This document shows positions 33,031 to 45,332 of a stretch of 64,000 nucleotides of DNA, piece by piece. Numbering within the stretch: the first letter of the stretch is position 1; every line of letters starts with the position of its first letter. The stretch covers positions 186,001 to 250,000 of the forward strand of contig MU385757.1 of NCBI GenBank assembly GCA_022497155.1, written 5' to 3'. A model generated the notes under the pieces. The model made no database searches. It saw nothing but the letters and a program-made list of their open reading frames with translations, and had not been told where the DNA came from. The stretch is from Whalleya microplaca (taxonomy: Eukaryota; Ascomycota; Sordariomycetes; Xylariales; Xylariaceae). The translations under genes were made by a program, and so were the position numbers.

Positions 33031-35180
33031 ATGCATTCTGCCAGTGTTGTGCTAGCGCTTATCTTCTGTTGGACGCTGGAATGTTGGGCATCAGGCGATA
33101 GCGCTGTCGTGATTTCTCCCAGCCAATATTTGTAACTCTGCCTATTTTCTTCAACTGGCGCTGTGTTAAAATGCTAACCTGGCGTTGAGCGAGGGCAATG
33201 ATGGGCCATGGAGTAGCTTTAACCTCCGAGTTGGAAACCCGAAACAAGATGTTAGAGTGCTCGTATCCACGGCCTCTCCAGAGTCAATGGTAGTGTTGTC
33301 AGAGTCTGGTTGCTCGACGGCTGTATTTGAAACAGTCCCGCCAGATTGCGCAGTATCTAGGGGTAACTTATTCATCGCCAATGACTCTTCGAGCTGGCAC
33401 GATCTAGGGATCTTTGGGATCAATGAAAATGGAGTTGGTCTCGAGGCAAATCTTGGCTACTCTCAAAGAGCCGAGTTCGCACTGGAAACTCTTGGTCTTG
33501 GTCTCGCTGGACCGAGCCTTGGCAATCAGACTGTTGCCGGCATCGCGACTCCTGAGCCCTTCTACTTGTATGACACTATTTCCTTGTTGCAGGCTGTTTC
33601 TGATCTGAGAACGTGTATAGGGGAATTTTTGGACTTAATACTCAGCCATTGAACTTCAGCTCGTTAGGCAATTACTCTTCGCCTTCGTTCCTTACAACAC
33701 TTCTAGACCAAAATGTTATCCCAAGCTTGAGCTGGAGTTATACAGCCGGCGCCAAATACCGTAGGTTCTCTCCGAATAATTCATTTTCTAATTACATACC
33801 CGTCCTAAAATCATGAAATTCGAAAATTAAAACCAAAAACAGGTCTCAAGCAAGTTTATGGTCAATTGATTCTCTCTGGTTACGACACGTCACGATTCAC
33901 CGAGAACTCAGTCTCTTTCACAATGGCAGGAGATATCACACGCGACTTAGTTGTTGTTCTTCAGTCAATAAGCTACAGCGGATCAACGGAGGCCACTCTT
34001 CTTTCCGATCCCATCAATATCTATATTGACTCGACCGATCCAAACCTGTGGCTTCCGGATGGCGTGTGTGATGCCTTTGAGGATGCTTTCGGGCTGACTT
34101 TCGACAGTACTATTGGCTTATACCTAGTGAACGATACTCACCATACTGCCCTGCTTAATTCGGATGCAGAAGTGACCTTTAGGCTGTCTGATGTAACTGA
34201 AGGCGGTGATGCCGTGACGATCACTCTTCCCTACGATGCGTTCGGCCTTACAGCGGAGTATCCTCTAGTTGACAATACCAGCTATTATTTTCCGCTGAAA
34301 CGTGCATCCAATGAAACCCAGTATACATTGGGCAGGGTATTCTTACAAGAAGCGTGAGACAATCCTGGATCCAAACCACAGACTCGTTGATTTGAGTAAC
34401 ATTAACTTGAATTGTAGTTATCTCTCCGTTGACTATGAACGTGGTGTTTTTAATGTTTCAGCATGTACGTGGGACGAAGGTGCTGTGCAGAACATCGTTA
34501 CCATTGCACCGAAGGATGCCGATTCTGATTGCTCCTCAACAACAAGTGGATGCTCGTCTACTTCAGGACACTCATCACTGAGCGGGGGCGCTATAGCCGG
34601 GATAGTCATTGGAGCCATAGTTTTCGCTGTGATTGTTGGTGTAATCATTGCCCTGCTCTGGCGTCGTCAACGGGCCAAGACGGCATATGCAACATTCGAA
34701 CCACAGCCGGATGTATCCGTCATCACCGGTCCAGTACACAATGCTCCTTCTACACCGGCAGCAAAGTACTACTCACCTGAAACTGTCGGCACCAGTAACG
34801 GCGGAAGTAACGGCGGAAATAATGGTGGGAGTATCACCGACGAGCACAGTCAGAACACGGAACTCGACGGAGATATCCCACAGATCTACCAGTTACATGG
34901 GGAATCAAGGCCACCACCGAAAAGCGAGGCCCCAATATACTACGAACTTGGGGGTAGCGAAGTAAGGAGGACTGAGTCGGACCGGATGGCCACCGTGGAC
35001 AGTCCTCCACCGCGCGATAGAACACAAGATGGAGACGAGGCCCCTTCGCCCTTTGTATCTACACTAGGTACCATGGGATGGCAGGATGAGAGAGGAGATG
35101 CCTCGTCGAATATCGTATCCCCTACGACACCAGTTCGTCCTGGAGAGCGGTATTCTGTGACTCCTGACTCAGCAGATTAG
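33031..35180 (+). CDS. Membrane-anchored pepsin-fold protein, probably not a protease
   Basis: Exons 33031-33131, 33190-33567, 33621-33760, 33843-34353 and 34418-35180 give 630 residues in phase. There is a signal peptide (MHSASVVLALIFCWTLECWA), then an A1-type aspartic-protease-like domain (SFNLRVGNPKQDVRVL, FYLGIFGLN across a splice, KQVYGQLILSGYD). Where the first catalytic DTG/DSG would be, the sequence is VLVSTASPES with no Asp. The second site is IDSTDPNLWLP, with Asp near residue 269. A stalk, one membrane span (about 434-459, AIAGIVIGAIVFAVIVG) and a long Pro/Ser/Gly-rich cytoplasmic tail follow. Loss of one of the two Asp residues argues for a binding or sensing role at the surface. 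Confidence 0.85.
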
Positions 35181-35410
35181 CATAGTGCACCTATAATTCT
35201 GTACACTTATTCCTCTGGGTATTCAGCTAGCCAAATTACATAATTTTTAATTTATCACCAAACTTATTACTGCTGTCGTAAAATACTAAGCACTCGGAAA
35301 CACTATCTTGTCAAGCTCCATAATAAAAAGGGGTAACTAAAAACTACCCCTATCCTGACACATATGTAGGCCCGTGAAATCATGCTAACAGACTGAGGTT
35401 CGCCTTACTA

Positions 35411-37204
35411 TCAACAGAGGCTAAATGTTTCATATGTAGTGTGTATATTGAGAACATCCTTGGATATCCCATAAATATAACACTCTCCAATAACCCTCCA
35501 TTCTTTTCCACCTTTCTTACCTGTGCACTGTCTAAGCACGTATGGTGTCTTCCCGCCACAAAGAGCCACTACGCGATCACTGCTCCGCGTCTGAAAAGGC
35601 CCCAGCCCAAAATAGCCATCTTGGGTTACAAAAAAGCGCCTTCCATACGCGGCTGCCTGGTGGGCCGCCATGAACAAGGTGGCGTCTTTCGCTTCTTCAG
35701 GGGATGCGATAGACTCGTAGAAGTCGAGGAACCGACCGCGCTTAACGCCAACGATACGCCAGAACTTGACCCACGAATCGAACAAGGTTTTAAGTTCTAC
35801 CGGTGTTGACTGCTGTTTCTCCTTTGGTAGAGAGTCCGCGACAAGCGTACGAATATATGCGCTCCAGACATCTTCCCCCGTCGGATAGGATCTTACTTTG
35901 GTGGCCATGTGGTTCCATTGCCGCCAGCGCTTCTTTTGATATCCTTCGGTAGCCCAATTGACCCCCGTGTGACCGGGAACCGAGTTTCCTATGCTAGGAA
36001 TGTACTCAAGGAACGTGTCTCCAGCATCTTTCACAGTCGTCACTTCGATGCCCTGGACTACTAGGAGGATCTGTTCGGGGACGAAGTCGTAGACAAAGGT
36101 ATTACCACTGTCTATACGTGCGGTCTCGGGAAGAGGCTGGCTTAGCCCTGAAAGCGTCCAATTGGGAATCCATGATGCCATCGGGTCTCGCGCCTGGGTG
36201 AAGTAGCCCCAGTGGTCGACATAATTCAGGATCCCGAGTGAACTTGTTTGTTTGATAGCGGAGATAGCTAGGTCTAGATAGGCTTGCCGCGGACGAATTG
36301 AATAGTCCGGGGTCACGTTCTGAGCGTCCGAGGCCAGACCAAGTAGTCCGTATATTTTATCTCGCGGGTTCGTAGCTTTACTAGCCCTAGCCAATTGCGC
36401 CAATTCTAGTATTGGTGCCCCGCCTCGGAATTTCTCCGCTAGGGATGTGAGGCGAAGGACCTGGGATGGATCTACATTGACGACTGCTGTGAGGGAATGG
36501 CTGCGTATGTAATCTGCTGCCATTGTAACGCCTTCCCACGGGCACGTATTGGCACCGCAGACCAGCATGGCCTTGCGAGCTAGGCTAATCTCCTGTATGA
36601 TCCAAGTCCGAGAAAACCATTGATTCCATAGCAAAGAGTCTAGCTCTTTCCACACAGGATCGCTTGCTTTAGGTAAGCCTCGACGTCCTAGATCGTCAGA
36701 CGTAAGGGGTGCCTCAGGAGACGTAGAGTCCTCCGTCATTCCAAGGTGAGATAGAGACGCCAGAGTTTGGAAAACTGGGCTCGTATCAGCGGTAGTCGGT
36801 CGCATCCAGACAGCTACGTGCGAGGCTTTCATGTAAATGTCTCTCATGAGCTGCACTTGGGCACTTCTCTCATCCATATCCGCCTGGTTGATACAAATGG
36901 CGTCGATCCACATAGTTATGGGTGCAGCTTCCTGCCGGAGATCCAACAGGGCACTCCAAGCATTCATGTGGACTTTCAGTAACTGGCCGTCGCATAATAT
37001 CGTCTTCACTATGTTTGTATTGCCCCAAGTGTACGAGAGTGCATCAAAAGATGGTAGTTCTCCTAGACCATGAACAGCCAGATGGCATGAGATTGGATCT
37101 TGCCGAATACCTGGTTCTACATGTAGAAGTCGAATAGAGCGGCCCGAAATGGGACTGTAATGGTATTCGGCCTTGGTCCTGTACAAAAGTTTAGTGTTGC
37201 ACAT
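35411..37204 (-). CDS. HET-domain protein
   Basis: A single exon of 597 residues; I start at the ATG at 37204. The N-terminal HET (heterokaryon incompatibility) domain has its three blocks: FDALSYTWGNT, MWIDAICINQADMDERSAQV with IYMKASHVAVWM, and SRTWIIQEISLARKAMLVCG. Later RDKIYGLLGLASD is also typical. The C-terminal half is variable and unassigned, as usual. HET proteins trigger allorecognition cell death when matched with an incompatible partner; many genomic copies have no known partner. No frameshift is seen. The AT-rich flanks and the neighbours suggest an accessory location. Confidence 0.92.
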   Translation of the reverse strand: MCNTKLLYRTKAEYHYSPISGRSIRLLHVEPGIRQDPISCHLAVHGLGELPSFDALSYTWGNTNIVKTILCDGQLLKVHMNAWSALLDLRQEAAPITMWIDAICINQADMDERSAQVQLMRDIYMKASHVAVWMRPTTADTSPVFQTLASLSHLGMTEDSTSPEAPLTSDDLGRRGLPKASDPVWKELDSLLWNQWFSRTWIIQEISLARKAMLVCGANTCPWEGVTMAADYIRSHSLTAVVNVDPSQVLRLTSLAEKFRGGAPILELAQLARASKATNPRDKIYGLLGLASDAQNVTPDYSIRPRQAYLDLAISAIKQTSSLGILNYVDHWGYFTQARDPMASWIPNWTLSGLSQPLPETARIDSGNTFVYDFVPEQILLVVQGIEVTTVKDAGDTFLEYIPSIGNSVPGHTGVNWATEGYQKKRWRQWNHMATKVRSYPTGEDVWSAYIRTLVADSLPKEKQQSTPVELKTLFDSWVKFWRIVGVKRGRFLDFYESIASPEEAKDATLFMAAHQAAAYGRRFFVTQDGYFGLGPFQTRSSDRVVALCGGKTPYVLRQCTGKKGGKEWRVIGECYIYGISKDVLNIHTTYETFSLC

Positions 37205-40132
37205 TACGGTACCCACCAGGACCTTGAAACGTACACATCCTGGATGTCATCGGGTATGTCATTTTGGTCTTGCTTCACCTGACCTCGATAAGTCCGATCA
37301 AAATACTATGCAGACATGGTTAGCTAATGCCGACCGGTTGGAGCTAGTGAGGTCTTAAGATTCTAATAAGGTAGCTCACAGGTACAAGGCGAAGTCGTGG
37401 AAAGGCCCTAAAGCAACGATTAGTCAAAACTAGTAAACATGAATGCAAACTCCGGTGAATACCTATTCAAATTGGACTGTGACTCAAGAGAAGAGAACAG
37501 TTCCCGGCATCCTTGATAGCCCCTGGAGGAAGTCCAGGCGGCCCCGGTATTCAATAGCCAATCGGGCAAGTCCCTGGGCGGGGTCTCTGATTTCTTTATC
37601 TTTTCCTGTGTCGACATAATGTTGGCGAGTGCTCACGAAATGCTATAGGTTTCCCGTACGAACTCTTGACTGCCTTTATGTTTCGAGGTGGTCCCTGACA
37701 TTGCGGACAGAGGCGTCGTCAGTGATGGAGCAGTGGAGTTGGGTAATCAGGGATCGTAGCACCGGAACCAGAAAGAATACCTACATATAGACAGCTGAAC
37801 AGGATGCAGGGGTAAACAGCAGGGGTTTCGTGGCGTTATTTTTGGTATGCATAACTCTGCGCCGCTGTGTTAGCCTTGAAGGGAATAGTTTCACGCAGAA
37901 GGGATCTGTTGAAATGAGAAAGCAACATAAAATGTTGAATTAGATAGAGATCGGGTCCGGGAGCCTCATCAAGGAGAGGTTCGACTACTGTACATAGACA
38001 ACTAGGTACGCAGTAGTGTGGGCCGTGCCGGCTAACTTTGACATGATCCACACAATCATTCAGAGTAATATTACTAAGTAGAGTTATATACTCCGTATGT
38101 GGTGGTGGTCTGTGCCCTCACCCTATAAGGAATTATCACCTAATCACAGGCAGTTCACCATACGATCATTAATACAACCTTTTTTGGCCACCATATCCTA
38201 GCCCTCGACTCACTCCCAACCCACGACAACACGTATGACGGATTACAGGGATGTGTGGCTGTGATAATTCAGGTGGCTGGGGCCGCCCCATAAGCTATGG
38301 CTTATACATAGGAGGTTCTCCCTCATAGACTCTAGTGACGATACTTCCCTAATAACAACTACTATACTCCTCATAACCTGCGTCTATTTCACCACCGTGT
38401 ATAATATTGTTATGATAGTGGTAATGGTGTATAGGATAGTGCCTGTGAGCTAATGGAGCTCGGCGGAATAGCTGCTCCGAGAGCGTTTTTTTGCTTAAAA
38501 GGAGCCTCCGAGCAAGAAATATCGCTTGGACTGTTGTTAAACGAAGGCTATGGGTGTCGAGTAAAATCCATATCATCACTAGAGTCCTTAGGCGCAAAGA
38601 TCCTATGTACCTACCTACTGTAGTTATACAGCCACAGGGTGTGGAGCGTATAGCAGCCACCTCTTATTCCACCCTAGACCTTATGTACAACACAGCAATT
38701 CTAATTGACAACTGTTAGTGATCATGGCAGTATCTAAATGATCATTTGCACATATGGTAATTGTAATAAATATGATAAACGAATTTTTATATGCTTTGTT
38801 GAGATAAACATAGATTAGGAGAATCATGAGTCATCATTTGGGAAGTACGGAATACAGGAAGTAGGCATCCTTAATAGAGTTAATGCAGGACGTGGCTCTC
38901 CTTATATAGCCACAGGTGAGAGGCGTACCAGCCACCCTATAGTCCACCAGGTGATATATATTCGAAGCTATCTTTTGCTAGACAAGCAGAGATTAACTTT
39001 ACCATGTAAGATATTACAGGTCAGCTAAGATATATGAGCCTAAATACTGCTGAGTCTCTTCTTACTGGGGCTACAACTACAAGCCGCTGGCGGCTTCTTC
39101 GATTCATAAAAATGACGTTGAACGTCTTAAAGAATAAAGCCCACAACAACAGTATCCTAAGTACCTAGTGATCGATTCATTTGCAAAATTATCTGATAGT
39201 GTTATGGGGCTAGTATACCGTACCTGGTAATCAGTGGCATATAAGATGCCTACTTTCTTTTCTTGCAGCTACGCAGCTTTAGTCACTCAGTTACTACGCA
39301 ATTGAAGTCTCTCCCCTTTGATCAAGAGGTAACATATGTGCCATCGAGGTCATTTTACTCTATTGATACGTATTGGCTCCCTTCATATCTCATACACTAT
39401 TGCCCTACCCCACGATAATATCGCCATTAAGCATTTGAGTTTCTCTGCCTTGCACCTGGACAAGCAGAAACATTAGATTGAGAGTGGCCTGTTACTAGCC
39501 GAAAAGTGTAGAACTCGATCTCGGAAGACAGTTTGTATAGATAGGGTAGTTGAAGATATGCCTTTCATTTACCATGACTATCTCAGCTGAGAATTTCAAA
39601 TTCCCTTACATTTTTAGTGTCTAGGTGGTACTAGATAGTATACTTCCGGCTTGGTTGCCGGAAGTTTGGAGAGCCTTTTCAGCTGATGGTATGATAGCTA
39701 CCACTGGCAGATTAGTGTGTCAGAAGGAAACCCAAGAGCACCTTGATGTAATTAGTCGTAAACTAGGACATAATAAGTGGCACATTATCATTAAACAAAG
39801 CTTAACTGCTATAGATCGGCAAAGGTATATTATTATATGAGATAGAACGTTGGCCCTGATACGTGAAGCCCTCAAAATTCAAATACGCAATTCATCTTCG
39901 TTATGATATGAGCAGTTTGTAATGTCATCACCTGCTGCTAAGAAGACAATTGGCTACGTTGTACATTCTTGACAAATTAAAGAATGTATATGCTATAACT
40001 ACGCTAGCTAACATTATTTGAAGACATGAAGTGAAGAATCTAGTGAGCGTTGTCGTAGGCGAGGCCCAATATCTGAAATAGTGGCAGCAAGTGACCAAGA
40101 CGAAGCAGAACCAGCAAGACAGTATCCTATAC
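37205..40132. other. AT-rich gene-poor block
   Basis: Almost 3 kb of AT- and TA-rich sequence with only short frames (for example 38491-38718 and 39625-39840) that lack features of real genes. It looks like transposon remains after C-to-T decay, but no terminal repeat or transposase motif is left that I can identify. Confidence 0.5.
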
Positions 40133-42349
40133 TTACGCAATTGAGCTGATATCGTCAGCGAAATATTTATTTACAGAGTAACTCTCACCCTCTGCTGATT
40201 TGTCCATTATCCTTGTCCATTTCCTCCAACCAAAAATAATAGAGGCTGTCAAGATCACGGTTATACCCCAGTAGACTGCGATCCAAGGCGAGATCTTCTG
40301 ATCGCTATCAGAGGGCATCCAGTTGAAGAATGACATAGAGAAAAGACTCTGATTTGTATTAGCATGATCCCACCACTCCGTCTTTATGGTGGTACTAACC
40401 GAAAGGAAAGTTCCCGGAAGGAAGATCATTCCTAGCACTACACAATATAGAGTCAGTATTATCTCTTTCTGTAGAGTTCGGCGAGTTGAATGAAACTCTA
40501 AGACCTATCCGAAGAGCTTTTAGCTCTTGGGATAAGTCTAGTAGGGCATATCGGTCCCGAAACAGAGCTCAAAGGGTAGTGCGTAACCCTGGATGCTACC
40601 TACTTGATATGGCTTTCATCTGGCTACTCTCCTTCTTTGAGGCCTCTGCAATCTTGATATTTATCATTACATCCTTTCTAGAATTGTAGTTCCATTCCTG
40701 TAAGTTCTTCATTAGTTTCAAAGCATCATAACTGTAGCAATGATACGGAAATCCCACCATGCTTGTAGTCAATGTCGTGCCTTCGAGCTGACCCTCGCAT
40801 ACCCTCACCTTGCTATCCAACTCAGCTATCATCTCTTCAAGCCTGGACTGAACCAACTCGGTAGCCTCGAGTTTGTTGTGATGCTGAGATGCCTCATCTT
40901 GCCCAGACGTGGGTATGATTTCTGACAATGCTTTGGAATGCTCAATCATGAACAAAAGCTGGGCCTTCAAGCTTTGCAATCCATTCTTCAACGAGCTTGA
41001 AGCAATCCACAATTTTATAGACTCGCAATCTCTTTCCGAGGATGACTGGATGTTGACTCCCTTCTCTGACTGTTCTTTTCCCTGGTCTTTGAGAGTTCCA
41101 GGAATATCTATGATTCTTTGGCGAAGATCCCCTTCTTTCTCATCAACGACATCAATCATGCGCTTGCGTTCAAGCTCAAAAAATACCATAGGTAGCATGA
41201 GGGGATGGAATGCCAATTCGTCGAGCTCTGCCGACCACTTTCGAACCTTCCTAAAGGTTTCTTTCGTGCAACCATACATTACACCAAAAGTTATAGGCTT
41301 GTCGATAAAGTGTGTAACAGACAGCACAAGGTCATCGTCATGTTGGGTTGGAGATACGGTATCTGACTTGAAATTATAGACTGTAAAGTCTGTTAGCTTT
41401 TACATCTTTGTCTCCCCACTTTCGTATACAGTAGGGAGATAGGGGTTTCGACTAGCTTACCAATCGCTGGAGCTCCTTTTTCTGATGGAGTTTGAGGCTC
41501 CCAGATCGCTTTCCTGTAGCTGAATACAGTGGTAGACGTCCTTGCTAGTAGGGCAGAAATAGATCTGTGCTGGAATAACCGTTGGCAAGCCTCCTTAAAA
41601 GTCCTAACGTCATACGGGAGAGCTGTGGCTCCCCTCTTCGACCCCTGGTTCGCATCTAATCTCTGGTGCATGACAAGAAGTACAGTGGGCCCAGTTGGTG
41701 ATGACTCGCACTGGGTTGGTTGTGTTAGTATTTCTATCTCGGTCATAGTATATATATTCCTATGGCAATGGTGCTCACATCTTTCACCACCCAGTCATGA
41801 TATTTATCGGAGGGCATGTCTGTCCACTCGACTTGTGTTGAATTCTAAACAATTGGAAGAATGTTAGTATATGTTGGGATATAGTGATTTCTCCTTTATA
41901 ATGTTGAGCTTACCTGCTGATCCTTCCATATCTTGATAATCTTAATCACACTATGTTGTCCGGGCTCGAAGCTAAAATCCTTACAATCGTTCGTATTGAA
42001 TGTGGTGTTTTTGCTTAGCCAGAGCATAGTGAAAGGTATGGGCCGGTTGAGCTAAGATCGTGTCCCTGAAAGCCACCAAGAGATGATAGTCAGGCTTCGT
42101 ATATGTAACAAGGCATGTGGTGGAGTGGCCTAGATATTGCTGTTAGGTGCACAGCCAGCAGCAAGACATCCATAACCAAGCCTTGTCTGGAAGCAGATGA
42201 CCAGAACGCCTCTCAGACTCGGCCACATTGCCCGATTCTAGCGGGAAAAAACTCCCGGTGTGGCTAGATGCAGACAGCAGCTGCACGACATGAGTAGTTG
42301 CAACCATACCCCCGCCTTCAGGCAGGCTGCTGCGCTGCCACAATACCAT
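40133..42349 (-). pseudogene. CorA-like transporter gene, probably broken
   Basis: The C-terminal half encodes a CorA-like metal transporter of the fungal type: a long helical region (about 41380-40690), EWNYNSRKDVMINIKIAEAS, MLGMIFLPGTFLS, then SLFSMSFFNW and WIAVYWGITVILTASIIFGW, assembled over introns with good branch sites. The canonical GMN motif is not seen. The N-terminal part (from the ATG at 42349) is interrupted twice: an in-frame TAA at 42145-42143 between WLCT and QQYLGHSTTC, and one extra base near 42046 between FRDTILAQ and RPIPFTMLWLSK. A third awkward junction lies at 41779-41746. The TAA is what a C-to-T change of CAA would give. An undetected intron could explain one break but hardly all. 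Confidence 0.65.
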
Positions 42350-42361
42350 GATAACGGACAC

Positions 42362-42709
42362 GCCAATAGTTAAACTTGCTCATTAATGCACTTTTAAGCG
42401 TCTTACTCCGCATGCATTCTAGTCTGCATTATTCCAACACATACATGGGACGTAGGGCGTGACCTAATTCAAAGGGTGGGGTTTTCTGGTATCTGATGAT
42501 AATCTCGCTTCCTAGGGGATAAACAGTTTGCATTATTCGCTCTCTCAGGCCTCCTACACCGCCTCACCATAAGTGTAATAACGAATCTCAGATGAAGATT
42601 AAATAGTAAGGACTACCTGATCCTGGTAAATTTACTCAGACTTATCTTCTGTCGGTGAATATATAAAGCCCGTACTTCTATCTTCTTTCGGAATTGTAAA
42701 ATCCCTAAA
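42362..42709. promoter_or_regulatory. Divergent spacer
   Basis: A 350-base gap upstream of the small unknown gene. A CT-rich leader precedes the ATG at 42710. Nothing else is seen. Confidence 0.4.
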
Positions 42710-43220
42710 ATGTCTAACAAAACGAACGGGCTATTCCACAACGTTTTGAACTTGATTTCTTGCTTTCAATCAAACAATCAGGACACCATGGCAGGCGACA
42801 ATTTCGAAGCGACCGAGAACTTTAAGCATCGGTACCAGAATGCAGATGTCCTAATTAGGGAGCTGAAAAAGTTGGGCTTTAAGAAAGAAGAAATTAAGAC
42901 TCGTGTAAGCTAGGTGCCTGGTCTAAACTGACGTTGAGGTCTAACCTCTTACTCTGATCAGACTACCAACGAGGATGGCCTCCAAGCTCAACTCCCTCGT
43001 AAGCTGACTAAGGTAACTAATTTTCTGAATAAATGTTCAATCTGAAGTCATACTTACATTCTACTAGGAGCAGAGACAAAAGATTCTCGAGGAATTCATG
43101 GAGGAACAAGAGAAGCAGATGTCGTCATCAGAGCAGCAGCCATCGACAAATGAGCTGGCATCGACAGATGGGAAGCAGGCGTCATCAAATGAGAAGAAGA
43201 AGAAGGACGGAAAGAAATAA
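42710..43220 (+). CDS. Small charged protein of unknown function
   Basis: Exons 42710-42904, 42962-43012 and 43068-43220 give 132 residues, with phase 0 at both introns. The N terminus is mildly hydrophobic (NGLFHNVLNLISCF), the middle is probably helical (HRYQNADVLIRELKKLGFKK), and the tail is Glu/Gln/Lys-rich (EQRQKILEEFMEEQEKQ, ending in a KKKK-type stretch). I do not recognise it. It faces away from the kinase gene, 226 bases from that gene's end. Confidence 0.6.
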
Positions 43221-43446
43221 CCAAGGGTCTTATTGATTATGTAGTTCTTTAGCTACGCAGTTACTTTCCTTGGTCTCGAAACTTCAAATGCTGTATGATT
43301 AGACATTGCTGTCAGCCTCTATTGAAGCGCCATAGAGATATCTTCAGCCTCTATCCTTGTATCGCCCAATCATCTCCGTGACCCTGATCTAGACAGCATC
43401 AAGCCATTCTTATTCTAATTTACCATAAAAATGAAATTCTTAGCAA

Positions 43447-45332
43447 TTATCTAGTAGAGGGCTGAATGTCATCTTTCAGTTGATTGAGAAAGTCCCGCAC
43501 TGTATCTGACTTGGCACGTTCTCCAACATCGATAAGTAGCATGCTGTCTTTGATGAATGAAAGAAAGCTCTTCAACTTAGGGTTGCATCTTGGGTGCTGC
43601 TGTAAATCCATGATATGCTGGAACTCAAGTCAATATTTGAAGCGGCTCAAATAGAGCTTATGGACAATGAAGTAAAGACTTACCGATCTGACTTTCTCTT
43701 TAACTTCGCAGGTGATTTGAGTGCCTGAGTTCTCTATCCATAGTGAATAACGTTTGGCGAGCCTCTTCTTCTCGTAAACCTTGGTTACGACTTTATGTCT
43801 CATTTTGACATGCAGGTAGTTCAACAAGCTGGGGTGTCGTACTACTTTCTTGAAAAATGTGTCCTCTAAAACCTTTCCCTTGGCTCGACTAATTTGTAGA
43901 TCATTCCCTTCAATTTCGCGACCTCTGCCAAAACCTTCAATTCCGGGGGAACCCAGTATAGCCCAGGTAATGAATTCCAGATATACACATCCCAGGCACC
44001 ACACATCAAATTTCAATGATAGCCTTTCTTCCATATCTTGTTCCGGTGGTCGGTAGGTCTTCAAGTGCGCAACACTGGTGGCTTCCAACGTCGAATCTGG
44101 GCCAACTTGCTTAGCCAACCCGAAGTCCGCAAGCTTCAGAGTGAATGACTTGTCTCCCTCACTGCTGGATTCGAAGCACACTATGTTTGCTGGCTTGATA
44201 TCTGCATGTAGCTGACACACTGATGTAGACTGATCATTGACTTGAGTGGTTGTAGAGCGCTCATGAGTTGCAGCAAGACTTTCAGCAAGTCCAGAACACT
44301 CCCCTACAAGCCATTCAGTCGGATTATTCACCGGAAGTTTGGATTCACTGTTCTCGAACGGAGAATATCTTCTCCACAATTCTTGGAGGTTGCCTTCATG
44401 TGCCCAAGGAAATAATAAGTAAAACTTTCCCCGATGCTTGAAAGCTACTAGAAGTGGAACTATTCGGTCATGTATCGGCGCTTTCTGATTGGCATTGATC
44501 TCGCTCCTAAAGAATTCCTTTGCCAAACCGCCTGCCAGACGCTCTTCAAATATCTTGAGGGCAAAGTCATCATGGCCACTTCCCTATATCGTATCTAATC
44601 AGTACCGTGGTTATATTTATGAAAGTAACGTGAGCAACTTACCACACTGTGGTGATCTGGATGAATCTTAATTCGTTGAACGGTTGTCATTTCTCCGTCC
44701 CTTGAATCTGTTCTCTCTGGATCTGTTTTCTTTTCAACATCTGTCCATGGAAGGGCAACCTCATCAACAAATTCTTCATATGCATCTGCATTTTCCCCTC
44801 TTTTCTTGAAGTATGGAGATCGCATCTGCCATTGCCAGTGATGAAAGAGCTCCTTGTCTTTAGGATTTTGAAATACTTCAGGTATCCGTCTATCTGTCCC
44901 CAACTGTGGCGTTCGCGTTTGGGGCGGTAGATCCTTGTCACATATGCGTGGATTTGTTGATTGGAAGGTTACAATCAGGCTTTCCTTTTCGATAAACATC
45001 AAGGCTGCGAATATAATTCTACCTCCTGTGCACATTTCATGCCGGCAATGGCAGATACCCTTACTTGGGCTAATGTATTCAGCAAGGCTGTATATTCTTT
45101 CATCTTCACCAACGCAGCCTAAAGACTTCTGCAGGAGCTCTTTAACTCGTTGATGGCTCAAGATATCGAAAAGGGCCCCTCGCGGTATGAACCGGTGTTG
45201 ATTATCGTTGAGGTCTTTCTCCGATGCATATTGGAGGGCTCGTGTAACATCGCGAATAGTGCTTATCAGACATCGACATTTGGGGAATTGGCTGCAGCAG
45301 GTTGGGGCAGGGCTAGGTGTCCTGTCCTGCAT
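43447..45332 (-). CDS. Serine/threonine protein kinase with a novel N-terminal region
   Basis: Exons 45332-44643, 44583-43684 and 43623-43447 give 588 residues in phase. The kinase core lies in exon 2: FALKIFEE (beta-3 Lys), LHADIKPANIV (catalytic loop with HAD in place of HRD), LADFGLAK (DFG), TYRPPEQD and FDVWCLGCVYLE. The Lys, Asp and DFG are kept, so it may be active even though the loop Arg is Ala. The first 230 residues are an unrecognised region with clustered Cys and His (ICHCRHEMCTGG). An overlapping open frame at 45628-45266 could be an earlier 5' exon, so the true start may be further upstream. No membrane span is seen. The setting beside HET and small unknown genes suggests an accessory or recognition role, by inference. 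Confidence 0.78.

Noticed and set aside
42349..42713. CRISPR or short spaced direct repeats in the AT-rich blocks
   Set aside because: Checked by eye; no regularly spaced repeats exist, and the genome is eukaryotic.
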